From a virus, in IMG/VR virus record IMGVR_UViG_3300009175_000001, positions 1 through 49,851 of that record: DNA of 49,851 nt, one strand, 5' to 3'. Positions 32,265-39,140 of the stretch are shown here, one piece after another. The translations under genes were made by a program, and so were the position numbers. Each line of letters starts with the position of its first letter. Within the stretch, counting starts at the first letter, position 1. The notes under the pieces were generated by a model. That model saw nothing but the letters and a program-made list of their open reading frames with translations, searched no databases and was not told where the DNA came from.

Positions 32265-32647
32265 TATGCCCCCGCTGTCAGATCATGGAAGCCGGTGCCG
32301 GTGTGAGCGGCGCGAAAGGCCTTCTCGTACTCCATCTGCGCTACCTTGAGCATGGTGCGCGTCGCGGGTCCAGCGTTGGGAACGCTCGCCCGCTTCTGCC
32401 AGATGATCAGCTCGGCCTTGGCCTGAGACTCGGCGTCGTGCAGGGCGTAGCCGGGCTGCATGTCCGGTGCGGGACCGGCCTGGGTCTGGGCCGCTGGCGC
32501 GGCGGGACCGCCGCCGGTCGGGCGTCCGGGGCCAACGTTGGGGATCTGCGGACCATGAGTGCCACCCTGCATGTGGGTGGCCTTCATGAAGTCGTCTACC
32601 TTGCCGACATCGCCGTACTGCGGCTGGGCGAGATTAGGCTGGGGCAA
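32264..32647 (-). CDS. Hypothetical portal-adjacent protein, 127 residues
   Basis: TTG 32647 has a perfect AGGAGG site 6 bases upstream, inside the end of the portal gene. The product has a Pro/Gly/Ala/Gln-rich disordered middle (about 35-65) and a helical C-terminal half (ALHDAESQAKAELIIWQKRA; TRTMLKVAQMEYEKAFRA). It overlaps portal and giant genes at either end, so it is tightly coupled to both and likely a small head protein. No family is recognised. Confidence 0.65.
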   Translation of the reverse strand: MPQPNLAQPQYGDVGKVDDFMKATHMQGGTHGPQIPNVGPGRPTGGGPAAPAAQTQAGPAPDMQPGYALHDAESQAKAELIIWQKRASVPNAGPATRTMLKVAQMEYEKAFRAAHTGTGFHDLTAGA

Positions 32648-34718
32648 CGGGGGCCTCCTGGGCGGCTGCTTCCTCCGGCGGTACGTCTGGTCCGCCCGTA
32701 CACTCGACAGCGTTGGCGCTGGCGGGCGGGACGCCGATGTTCGGCGTGATGCGCTGGTGCAGGTCGGGCACGCCCGACTTCACCGCGTTGAAGACCGTCT
32801 GCTTGTCGAGGCCGTTCTCGAAGTACATCTCGATGGTGTCGCCCTCGTCGATGGTGCCGTCGGCGAGACCGCCGACCAGGGCGATCCAGACGCGGCCCTT
32901 GAGGTTGGGGATCGAGCCGATGAACTGCACCAGCATGTCGAGCAGGTCGCCGCCACCGCCGACCATCTCGGGCGGGGTGTTCTGGGCGTCCGAGGGAACG
33001 CTCCCGTCGGGGGAACCCATGGCGGTCGGGGCTGACGTAGCCGCCTGTGCGTCCTTCATGGTCACGCCCGGGGGAAGCGGAGGAGGCGGAGCCTGGCCCT
33101 GCCTGCCCTTTCCGGTCTCGTAGTTGGTGAGGCTCGGCTCGTTCATGTCGGGCTGGGCGCCCATGGGGCTCTGCTGCATCTGTTGCATCTGCATCGAGAG
33201 GCGCACGTTGCGCATCATCTCGTCCTCGACCAGCTGCATCTCCTTCTCACGATCGGTGACGAAGATGCAGTTGTCCATCGCGGTCGGGGTGCTGACGAAG
33301 CCGTTCTGCTTGGCCTGGATGAGCATCACAAACTTGGTCTGCTCGTCGAGGTAGTCGGCGGCTTCGTTGGAGAGCTCGAACTCGGTCCATCCCTGGAGCT
33401 TGTCGGGTTCGTAGGTGAAGGTGTATCCGGTGTCGATCTTCTTGGCGGAGTCGCGGGCACCGCGGAGCACACAGTGCTTGCCCTCGACGCCGTCGAAGTG
33501 GTCCATCATCTTGATGGCGTAGACGCAGAGCTGCTCCCACGCCGGGAGGATGTACTGGTTGCGGAGCTGGATGCCGTTCATGAACGGACCCTTCGCTTCG
33601 CTGAGCGCCTTGCCCGAGTTCATGGGACCCGAGTAGTCGCCAAGGATGGAGGGGGTGCCGGAGATCTCGCTCATCATGTCGCGCAGCTCTTGCTTGCTCT
33701 TCCACCAGTCGTAGTCGAGCTTGGGCGGCGTTGCATAAGATACACCGCCGTGCTGACCGACGGTGATCACGGCACCCGCGTCTTCGGGGATCTCGCGCGG
33801 CGCGTTGATGGGGTCATTGATGACCATCGGGGAGTTCATGGTCTTCTTGACCATCTCCTTCTCGATCATCACGCGCTCGGTAAGTTCGTTCTGCGGACCG
33901 ATGAGACCCATGACCACTGAGTCTCCCCACATGCTGCCGGGAATGGAGATGTTGCGGATGACCGCGATCGGGTTGACCTTCTCACGAGCGAGGCCGTGCT
34001 CGGTGAGCGGCTGGATGACGACCTGTCCGCCGACCGCGTAGGTGCCGCGCTGGGTCTCTCCCCAGTAGTCCACGATCTCTACCTGGTCGACGCCGTACTC
34101 CTCGAAGCCGTGACCGGGGTACATCGCGTCCGCTTGCAGGCCCGGGACCATGTCGACGAAGAAGGCGTCCTTCACCTTGCCCTTGTCGATGTTCTTGGGG
34201 ACTGCATAAAAGTTCCGTGGGGACCGTATATTGATGCGCGGGAGCCAGTCCTCCTGGTCCCACTCGACAACGCCGATGGCGGTGCCCTGGACGCAGAGAT
34301 ACCAGCCCTGGTCACCGAATCGCATCTTCACGTTGGAGTAGGCGAGGACGCCGCGGACCACCTGCTCCAGGTAGTCGGCGATGGCGTAGCCGTCCTCGTC
34401 GATCGACGGCGCGAGGCCGCGGGTGGACGGGGGGACGGCGAGGTAGGCGCGCTGGGATTCTACCTTGGGGCGGATCACGTTGATGGGGAAGGTTTCCTTC
34501 TCCTCTTCGTTCTCCTTGCCCTTGATGAACTTCATCCAGCGCTTGGCCCAGCTTGACTGGTTGCGGCGAACGGTCCAGCGGCCCCAGTAGGCGTCTTCCC
34601 ACTCGTCGTAGTCGAGCATGCGGGAGCGGCCGTCAGCGACGAGGTTGTCCTTGAGCTGATACAGGTCCTGGATCACAGAGTCTATCGGCAACCACCCCTT
34701 TACGCGCGTCGAGGGCAT
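32634..34718 (-). CDS. Portal protein
   Basis: The protein (694 residues from ATG 34718; a TTG nine codons earlier is an alternative) follows the terminase and has portal features. These are a charged N-terminal stem region (RWTVRRNQSSWAKRWMKFIKG), a long beta/alpha body including INIRSPRNFYAVPKNID and NPIAVIRNISIPGSMWGDSV, and the helical stretch ELTERVMIEKEMVKKTMNSP. The conserved MSEISGTPSILGDYSGPMNSGKAL segment is common in podovirus portals of about 700 residues. The C-terminal third is Pro/Gln/Met-rich. It forms the ring through which DNA enters the capsid and to which the adaptor binds. Confidence 0.88.
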   Translation of the reverse strand: MPSTRVKGWLPIDSVIQDLYQLKDNLVADGRSRMLDYDEWEDAYWGRWTVRRNQSSWAKRWMKFIKGKENEEEKETFPINVIRPKVESQRAYLAVPPSTRGLAPSIDEDGYAIADYLEQVVRGVLAYSNVKMRFGDQGWYLCVQGTAIGVVEWDQEDWLPRINIRSPRNFYAVPKNIDKGKVKDAFFVDMVPGLQADAMYPGHGFEEYGVDQVEIVDYWGETQRGTYAVGGQVVIQPLTEHGLAREKVNPIAVIRNISIPGSMWGDSVVMGLIGPQNELTERVMIEKEMVKKTMNSPMVINDPINAPREIPEDAGAVITVGQHGGVSYATPPKLDYDWWKSKQELRDMMSEISGTPSILGDYSGPMNSGKALSEAKGPFMNGIQLRNQYILPAWEQLCVYAIKMMDHFDGVEGKHCVLRGARDSAKKIDTGYTFTYEPDKLQGWTEFELSNEAADYLDEQTKFVMLIQAKQNGFVSTPTAMDNCIFVTDREKEMQLVEDEMMRNVRLSMQMQQMQQSPMGAQPDMNEPSLTNYETGKGRQGQAPPPPLPPGVTMKDAQAATSAPTAMGSPDGSVPSDAQNTPPEMVGGGGDLLDMLVQFIGSIPNLKGRVWIALVGGLADGTIDEGDTIEMYFENGLDKQTVFNAVKSGVPDLHQRITPNIGVPPASANAVECTGGPDVPPEEAAAQEAPVAPA

Positions 34719-34811
34719 TGTCCCCCGTTTACTGCCAAAAAGCAAACTCGTCTTTTTGCCGCCGCCGCGGCCACCTTTCCAGGCCCTTGCTTTTGTCGTT
34801 TGGGGAGGTGA

Positions 34812-34844
34812 GGGAAAATGGCCGGTGACGAAGCCATTTTTCCC
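34812..34844. other. Hairpin in the terminase-portal gap
   Basis: GGGAAAATGGC (34812-34822) pairs with GCCATTTTTCCC (34833-34844) around a 10-base loop, with one bulged base. The A/T block inside the stem gives terminator-like strength on either strand, but no separate U-tract follows. It lies before the portal gene in the direction of late transcription. Confidence 0.6.
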
Positions 34845-34878
34845 TTACCGACCTGCCCTTCTGGGGGGTAGGGGGGTA

Positions 34879-34935
34879 GTGCTCTTACGTAAGTGCTCTT
34901 ACGTAAGTGCTCTTACGGGGAAGGGGCTCTTACAG
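34879..34935. repeat. Tandem 14-bp repeats with TTACGTAA palindromes
   Basis: GTGCTCTTACGTAA occurs twice in a row (34879-34892 and 34893-34906), then GTGCTCTTACG (34907-34917), then a diverged GGCTCTTACAG (34925-34935). The junctions contain the 8-bp palindrome TTACGTAA. Upstream are two runs of six G. The array looks like binding sites for a dimeric protein, such as a regulator, terminase or initiator. Confidence 0.8.
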
Positions 34936-34948
34936 GGAGCCCTTCCCC
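34917..34948. other. 12-bp hairpin next to the tandem repeats
   Basis: GGGGAAGGGGCTC (34917-34929) pairs with GAGCCCTTCCCC (34937-34948) around a 7-base loop with one bulge. It overlaps the last repeat copies. With the repeats and the hairpin at 34812 it fills most of the 295-base gap between terminase and portal, in which I see no gene. Confidence 0.65.
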
Positions 34949-35013
34949 GCTAAAATCCGAAACGGTGCGCGAGCGCGACGCGGCCGGGCGCACCTCCGAG
35001 TTAGCGTTCGCCG

Positions 35014-36687
35014 CTAGATGCGAGTAAGGTTGTCCTCGTGACCCTCCACAACATCTCCCCAGTACGGATTCGTGCGAAAGCGTCCGCTGTGGCCCGCAAG
35101 GTAGTAGCCCTCGTATTTGGTCTGGGCGTCCCTGGCGGCGAGTTCAGCGAACCAGAGAGCCATGCAGAAGTCGTAGACACCCTTGGGGAACATGACCAGC
35201 TGGTTGATGAACTCCCCGGCCTTCGCTCGATCGTGTGCGGTCTTGTACGGGATGCTGATGTTGCTGTTGGCGAACATGGCAGCCATGGACTTGACGCCCA
35301 TTGTCGGGTCCCACTTGTTGCCACTCGTCTGGTGCGGTTCAAGCCGAATCCCCTGGAGCAGGGCGTCCTTCACACGCTGATGCTGCAGCAGCCATTTCTG
35401 CACGGCATTGACCTCGATCTTGCCCACGTCGTAGTGATAGAGGTCATAGAAGCCGGGGAGGCCGCGACCTTCGTCTCCATCCAGCAGGACGCTGATGATG
35501 TCTTCGACTGGCATCTGCTTGCGGAACAGATCGACGATGTAGCGCTTCGGTGGATCAACACTGTTGTCGGTCCCCAGGACGATGTAGGACGGGTACGTCG
35601 ACTGTTTGCTTGTACTCCCACTTGCGGGGTCGAAGCCGAGGCTGATAAACCACTCATCGTCGTAATCCCCGAAGGAACGGGAACGGTCCAGGCATCCGTC
35701 GTAGGTGACCCCGTCGTATTCGCCACCGCGTATGTAGACCTCCGGGAACGCCATCTCGGCCTCATCGAAGGCGATGTTCCGGAATCGCTTGTTGAAGCTC
35801 AGGATGCCGAGACTCTTGATCTCCCGCTTCAGCTCTTTGACTGGCATGTGCCGCGGCCACAGGGCACTGGTCTGCGTCGGGTCGCTCGTATGTGTCTCGT
35901 GGTTCCAGAAACAGTCGAAGTAAAGCTTCTTGTACGTGCTGTCCCGCTCCAGCGTGAAGTAGAGATCCTGCGGGTGGAAGCGGGTACCGGCTACCACGAT
36001 GCGCTCGTAGCTCACGTCCGTCGGCCAGCTGATGCCTTCGGGGATCTCTGGCTTACCAGTCTCTTCGTCTCGGGGGAAGATGAGACCAGGGCTAGTCTGG
36101 ACTTCTTCGCGGAACCAGCGGAGCTGCTCGCGGCGGCGCTCAGGAGTGCCCCCGGTGTCGTCGGTGACCACGTCGTCGACGATGACCAGATCGGACCTGT
36201 GGCCGAGGACCTTGCCCCCGGCGCCGAAGAACTCCAGCGTCAAGTGCTCGTCCATGATCTGGCGTTTGGCGATGTTGAAGAAGGACGTCGACCAGACATT
36301 GTCCCGGTTGTAGAACGGGCCGAAGTCCCGGATCAACTTGGTGTTGGACTGAAGGATGTTCATGATCCCGTTGGCGTAAGCCTTGACGTCATCCTTGGTC
36401 TTCATGATGAGGATGATACGGATGTTGGGGTTGATGCACATCTCCCAGATCGGCAGCCACTTCGATAGCAAGGTGGACTTCCCGTGCCTTGCGGGCAGCA
36501 AGATCAGAGAGCGCATCTCCTCGTGCGCCTGCGTGAGGAACTGACGCTGGTAGGGTTCGACCTCAAGACCGCCGTAGTAGGCGATGAAGACATCCGGGCA
36601 GTGGGTCATGACGTACTTGAAGGTCGCCTCGTCGGTGACGTAGTCGAGGGGCTTCAGTGGATCAGGGTGTACCTTCAACATCGGCAT
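35014..36687 (-). CDS. terL: Terminase large subunit
   Basis: The 557-residue protein has an N-terminal ATPase: EPYQRQFL (Q-like motif), Walker A LPARHGKST (residues 64-72) and Walker B DLVIVDDVV (166-174, with Asp-Asp in place of Asp-Glu). VVAGTRFHPQDLY is in the motif III region. The C-terminal RNase H-like nuclease starts with SLGFDPASGSTS (Asp 353) and includes DVGKIEVNAVQKWL. It pumps DNA into the capsid and cuts the concatemer. ATG 36687 has GGAG 6 bases upstream and overlaps the small-subunit gene by 26 bases. Confidence 0.93.
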   Translation of the reverse strand: MPMLKVHPDPLKPLDYVTDEATFKYVMTHCPDVFIAYYGGLEVEPYQRQFLTQAHEEMRSLILLPARHGKSTLLSKWLPIWEMCINPNIRIILIMKTKDDVKAYANGIMNILQSNTKLIRDFGPFYNRDNVWSTSFFNIAKRQIMDEHLTLEFFGAGGKVLGHRSDLVIVDDVVTDDTGGTPERRREQLRWFREEVQTSPGLIFPRDEETGKPEIPEGISWPTDVSYERIVVAGTRFHPQDLYFTLERDSTYKKLYFDCFWNHETHTSDPTQTSALWPRHMPVKELKREIKSLGILSFNKRFRNIAFDEAEMAFPEVYIRGGEYDGVTYDGCLDRSRSFGDYDDEWFISLGFDPASGSTSKQSTYPSYIVLGTDNSVDPPKRYIVDLFRKQMPVEDIISVLLDGDEGRGLPGFYDLYHYDVGKIEVNAVQKWLLQHQRVKDALLQGIRLEPHQTSGNKWDPTMGVKSMAAMFANSNISIPYKTAHDRAKAGEFINQLVMFPKGVYDFCMALWFAELAARDAQTKYEGYYLAGHSGRFRTNPYWGDVVEGHEDNLTRI

Positions 36688-37270
36688 GGGCTTCTCCGTC
36701 GATCAGGAGCCCCGCAGCGCGGAGCTGTTTCTCTTGGGCTGCACGGATGGCGTTGGCGACGGTGTCCCCGTCGGGGATCTTGTTCAAGGTCTCGGCCATC
36801 AGGTCCATCATGCGGTCGGCGCCCTTGGCCGTGCCATCGTCGTCCTTGGCCCAGCGCTCCTTGAGTTGAACCGCCATCTTGGCGATCTGCACCTTCTCCT
36901 TCATCTCCATCGAATCCGGGTTGTCGCGCAGGTTCAGGAGGATGTCGGAGAGGGCCAGGCGGGCGATCTCCGCAGCAACGGGTTCCAGATCGCTCATACG
37001 GGCGAGTACGTTGCGCTGTTTGCGATAGAGCTGGGCGGCGAACATGCGTTGGAAGCTGGGACGCTTCATCACGGTCTCGGCGGTGTCGGGATCTTTGCCC
37101 CCGAGGGCGAAGGCGAGCTGTGCTTTGTTGATCGGGTAGCGTCCCTCGCCGTCGGGCTCGCCACGATGGGCTCCCTGGGGGTATTCGTAGACCCCAAGTA
37201 CCATATCGGAGGCAATGTCGGCCGCGATCGCCGATCTTTGCTCCAGTTCTACCTCGGATACACCTGCCAT
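36662..37270 (-). CDS. terS: Probable terminase small subunit
   Basis: The 202-residue product (ATG 37270) lies directly before terL and overlaps it. It starts MAGVSEVELEQRSAIAADIA and has a likely helix-turn-helix or helical region (YPINKAQLAFALGGKDPDTA, MKRPSFQRMFAAQLYRKQRN). A long helix for oligomerisation follows (MEMKEKVQIAKMAVQLKERW). This matches terminase small subunits, which recognise the packaging site. A consensus promoter ends just before the ATG, so the mRNA is probably leaderless. The frame is open for another 104 codons upstream, but that stretch is promoter DNA with poor coding quality. Confidence 0.7.
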   Translation of the reverse strand: MAGVSEVELEQRSAIAADIASDMVLGVYEYPQGAHRGEPDGEGRYPINKAQLAFALGGKDPDTAETVMKRPSFQRMFAAQLYRKQRNVLARMSDLEPVAAEIARLALSDILLNLRDNPDSMEMKEKVQIAKMAVQLKERWAKDDDGTAKGADRMMDLMAETLNKIPDGDTVANAIRAAQEKQLRAAGLLIDGEAHADVEGTP

Positions 37271-37277
37271 GCCCCCA

Positions 37278-37306
37278 TTTCTACTGTCTTCTGCCAAGAA
37301 TGTCAA
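37278..37306 (-). promoter_or_regulatory. Late promoter with leaderless start at terS
   Basis: On the minus strand TTGACA (37306-37301), a 17-base spacer and TAGAAA (37283-37278) form a near-perfect sigma70-type promoter. Seven bases separate the -10 box from the ATG at 37270, so transcription should begin at or next to the A of the start codon. No ribosome site can then be in the mRNA. It is the only strong promoter seen for the 30-kb late arm. Confidence 0.8.
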
Positions 37307-37328
37307 GTTCGTACACGAGAAAACCGGG

Positions 37329-37382
37329 TTGGACAGCGATCCTGGACCTTGGTAAAGTCGAATCGTCGAAGTCAGAGACTTC
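37329..37382 (+). promoter_or_regulatory. Early rightward promoter and operator-like palindrome
   Basis: TTGGAC (37329-37334), an 18-base spacer and TAAAGT (37353-37358) make a plausible rightward promoter opposite the late one. Just past the expected start is GAAGTC-AGA-GACTTC (37368-37382), a perfect 15-base palindrome placed where a repressor would block elongation, or a hairpin at the 5' end of the mRNA. The remaining bases to 37,488 hold no other clear signal. Confidence 0.5.
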
Positions 37383-37488
37383 ACAGTGGGCGGGGGCTCC
37401 CGGAACGTCGCCCTTGGGCTGGGAGCGGACACGAACGGTGGGCAATCGGGTCCGAATCGTGCAAAGTGACCAACAAGTGTGGTGAATA

Positions 37489-37767
37489 TTGACCACCAAC
37501 GAAGAGGATCTTCTATGTCAGACGTGTCTGTACTGGAACCACGAGCGGGTAAGTCCCGGTTGGGGCCTCTGTCAGCACCCACGGCGGACGGAGGTCATCC
37601 GGCATCGGTTACATCGCTGCCAGATCCTCACGACCCACGCTATTGGCGCACCCTCGCGGGTACCGTCGTCTACTGCGCCGTCTGCAGGAAGCCCATCCTC
37701 AAGTTGTTCTGGGTCGAGTGGGACCTCAAGGACGACGGTGGAGCACCGCGGCACGGCCGCGAGGTGA
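37489..37767 (+). CDS. Zinc-binding ORF at the head of the early operon (frame conflict)
   Basis: A TTG at 37489 opens a frame whose first 45 residues form a convincing zinc domain: LLCQTCLYWNHERVSPGWGL, then CQHP and RCQ, the CxxCxxW...GxC...C layout seen in other small phage proteins, including the one crossing the genome join. Third positions are about 70% G/C up to about 37,640. After that the frame becomes Ser/Thr-rich shadow sequence, while the other frame (37,515-37,919) turns coding-like. Either the gene shifts frame near 37,640, or two genes overlap, or the assembly has an indel. Confidence 0.4.
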   Translation: MTTNEEDLLCQTCLYWNHERVSPGWGLCQHPRRTEVIRHRLHRCQILTTHAIGAPSRVPSSTAPSAGSPSSSCSGSSGTSRTTVEHRGTAAR

Positions 37768-37919
37768 GTTGCAGCCGCGTATGTCACTCCCGTTCGCTCA
37801 CCAACGTCGTCCGGCACCTCAAGAACCTGGAGGAGGGCGGCTACGCCACCCGCACCCAGATCACGTATCCCGTCACCGGCCGCTGGGCCACTCACGAGGA
37901 GAACACCCTTGACTACTAA
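37515..37919 (+). CDS. Zinc-ribbon-like protein, 134 residues
   Basis: ATG 37515 has AGAGGA 6 bases upstream. From about residue 40 the product is clearly protein-like: DPRYWRTLAGTVVYCAVCRK, LKLFWVEWDLKDDGG and REVSCSRVCHSRSL give two Cys pairs of a zinc ribbon, followed by VVRHLKNLEEGGYATRTQI. The first 38 codons have only 50% G/C at third positions and lie over the zinc domain of the other frame, so its true N terminus may come from that frame. It is the first gene of the early operon and could be a regulator or host-takeover protein; its function is not known. Confidence 0.6.
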   Translation: MSDVSVLEPRAGKSRLGPLSAPTADGGHPASVTSLPDPHDPRYWRTLAGTVVYCAVCRKPILKLFWVEWDLKDDGGAPRHGREVSCSRVCHSRSLTNVVRHLKNLEEGGYATRTQITYPVTGRWATHEENTLDY

Positions 37920-38319
37920 GAAGGTAGACACGACCAAGTTCGAGGCCCCGGAAGAACTCTCTCCCGGCGTCGATCCCATCGACCGTCCCGCAGACATGGT
38001 CCTCCAGGAAGAGAAAGATGAGGACGCTGCCCCCGTGGTGGGCGCATGCCTGGGAGACGCCGCGACGGTCCCGGAACCCGGCGACATGGGTGTAGACAGG
38101 CCCCCATTCCTCGGCGAGATCGTGCATTTCCACTACGGTCGCGGGTTTGACCGCGCCGCCGTCGTCACCCAGTGCGACTCATCCGAGGTCTGCGACCTGA
38201 TCATCCTGCCACCGAACGGTGAGGCCTTGATGGGGCGCTTCAACATCCGGCGCGGCGTCGCCGAGAACGAGTGGCAACACGCAAACGAGAAAGTCTCAAC
38301 ACAGGAGGTACGCCCATGA
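37909..38319 (+). CDS. Hypothetical protein with small beta domain, 136 residues
   Basis: TTG 37909 has GAGGAG 7 bases upstream inside the previous gene. The first 65 residues are acidic and disordered (PEELSPGVDPIDRPADMVLQ). The second half, FLGEIVHFHYGRGFDRAAVV through CDLIILPPNGEALMGRFNI to ENEWQHANE, follows a pattern common in phage proteins (GxxVHYxxxxxxxAAxVT...VDLxxFPPxG...WHWPE). The role of that family is unknown. The stop overlaps the next start as ATGA. Confidence 0.7.
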   Translation: MTTKKVDTTKFEAPEELSPGVDPIDRPADMVLQEEKDEDAAPVVGACLGDAATVPEPGDMGVDRPPFLGEIVHFHYGRGFDRAAVVTQCDSSEVCDLIILPPNGEALMGRFNIRRGVAENEWQHANEKVSTQEVRP

Positions 38320-38639
38320 CCAGGACCACACCACTGCCGAAGATCCCACGAGGAGGCCCCTCGAGCGCCTCGATACCCCGCCAGATGAGACCCGCGGGCG
38401 TCGGCGCCCAGGCGAGTGCAGGCTTGAGCCCCAAGAACACCCAGACCGCCTACCAGAAGCTCCTGGGCAAGGAGATGGTCGCCACGAGGCGCAACAACGG
38501 CAAGACCCTGAACAGCGCCATCGACATGGTCGTCGCCGGGAAGTCGATGGTTTCCGCAGCCAGCAAGCGCCCCAAGAGCAACGACTGGCGCCAGGCCGCC
38601 GACAACGTCGTCTCCTCCGGCCATCCCCTGAAGTGGTAG
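38316..38639 (+). CDS. Hypothetical basic protein, 107 residues
   Basis: ATG 38316 has AGGAGG at good spacing. The product begins with a Pro/Arg/Ser-rich tail (TRTTPLPKIPRGGPSS) and then helical basic sequence (YQKLLGKEMVATRRNNGKTL, SAASKRPKSNDWRQAADNVV) ending SSGHPLKW. Its basic charge would suit nucleic acid binding, but no motif is specific. It is in the early operon between two small unknown genes. Confidence 0.7.
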   Translation: MTRTTPLPKIPRGGPSSASIPRQMRPAGVGAQASAGLSPKNTQTAYQKLLGKEMVATRRNNGKTLNSAIDMVVAGKSMVSAASKRPKSNDWRQAADNVVSSGHPLKW

Positions 38640-38767
38640 AGCCATGCAGCGGTTGCCTCGGGTGCGACGAACAAGAACCCGTGTACTCGGACGGGGACGT
38701 CTGCGGGGTTGCCGCGGACAGCGGCCTAGACCTATCGGTGATCCCCGTCCGCCCAGACCTCCCGTGA
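38633..38767 (+). CDS. 44-residue Cys-motif protein
   Basis: GTG 38633 overlaps the end of the previous gene. The 44-residue product has CSGCLGC at residues 5-11 and another Cys at 24 in SDGDVCGVAA, then a hydrophobic/proline tail ending VIPVRPDLP. Codon third positions favour G/C in this frame only; the ATG at 38644 opens an Arg-rich frame that looks spurious. It may bind a metal ion. Function unknown. Confidence 0.5.
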   Translation: MVEPCSGCLGCDEQEPVYSDGDVCGVAADSGLDLSVIPVRPDLP

Positions 38768-38774
38768 AACTCTG

Positions 38775-38849
38775 ATGGCACTGGTAGTCATCTTCCTGGT
38801 GATCGCCATCGGCGCCCTGCTTCTCTACGTTCGGCTGATCAAGCCGTGA
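38775..38849 (+). CDS. 24-residue membrane peptide
   Basis: ATG 38775 opens MALVVIFLVIAIGALLLYVR followed by LIKP. It is one membrane helix with a basic end, and its stop overlaps the next GTG start as GTGA. The ribosome site is weak. It resembles the late-arm 22-residue peptide in size and composition. Function unknown. Confidence 0.5.
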   Translation: MALVVIFLVIAIGALLLYVRLIKP

Positions 38850-39034
38850 ACAAGCCCTTCCTCGCCTGCATGGTGATCGTCGCGGGCATGGAGTACGCCG
38901 TCTACCGTCAGATCCTGGAGTGGGACGTCACCGGAGAGGTCCCTCCCACCGCGATCGTGGTCGGCGTGCTCCTGCTCGCGACCTGGGGTATCTGCACCTG
39001 GGCACTGGCGGTGAGTTACCTCGGTCGCTCCTGA
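38846..39034 (+). CDS. Small membrane protein with two helices, 62 residues
   Basis: GTG 38846 overlaps the previous stop. Hydrophobic stretches at about residues 4-20 (PFLACMVIVAGMEYAV) and 35-58 (TAIVVGVLLLATWGICTWAL) flank a short acidic loop, EWDVTGEVPP. It is the last gene before the large noncoding region and could be a superinfection-exclusion type protein. No family is recognised. Confidence 0.65.
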   Translation: MNKPFLACMVIVAGMEYAVYRQILEWDVTGEVPPTAIVVGVLLLATWGICTWALAVSYLGRS

Positions 39035-39047
39035 TGCATATTATGCA
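39035..39047. repeat. Palindrome TGCATATTATGCA after the membrane gene
   Basis: This 13-base perfect palindrome starts directly after the stop codon at 39032-39034. Its half-site TTATGCA recurs several times in the next 460 bases, so it is likely a binding site for a dimeric DNA-binding protein. Confidence 0.7.
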
Positions 39048-39074
39048 GGATGAGGCTCCGTAAGCCCGGGAATC

Positions 39075-39140
39075 CTGTATCTTTATGCAGTGTGGATGCA
39101 TAATACAGCTCTCCCAGGCTCGGGGGGGCTGTATTTTTTT
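39075..39140 (+). terminator. Terminator with overlapping anti-terminator hairpin (possible attenuator)
   Basis: AATACAGC (39102-39109) pairs with GCTGTATT (39128-39135), reinforced by CCC/GGG, and is followed by a run of T to 39140, a good intrinsic terminator. An earlier CTGTAT (39075-39080) plus TATGCA can instead pair with TGCATA and ATACAG (39097-39108), using the left arm of the terminator. The two folds cannot coexist, which is the arrangement of an attenuator. Confidence 0.7.

Noticed and set aside
38644-38775. ATG frame encoding an Arg/Pro-rich peptide
   Set aside because: The overlapping frame from GTG 38633 has better codon use and a sensible Cys motif.
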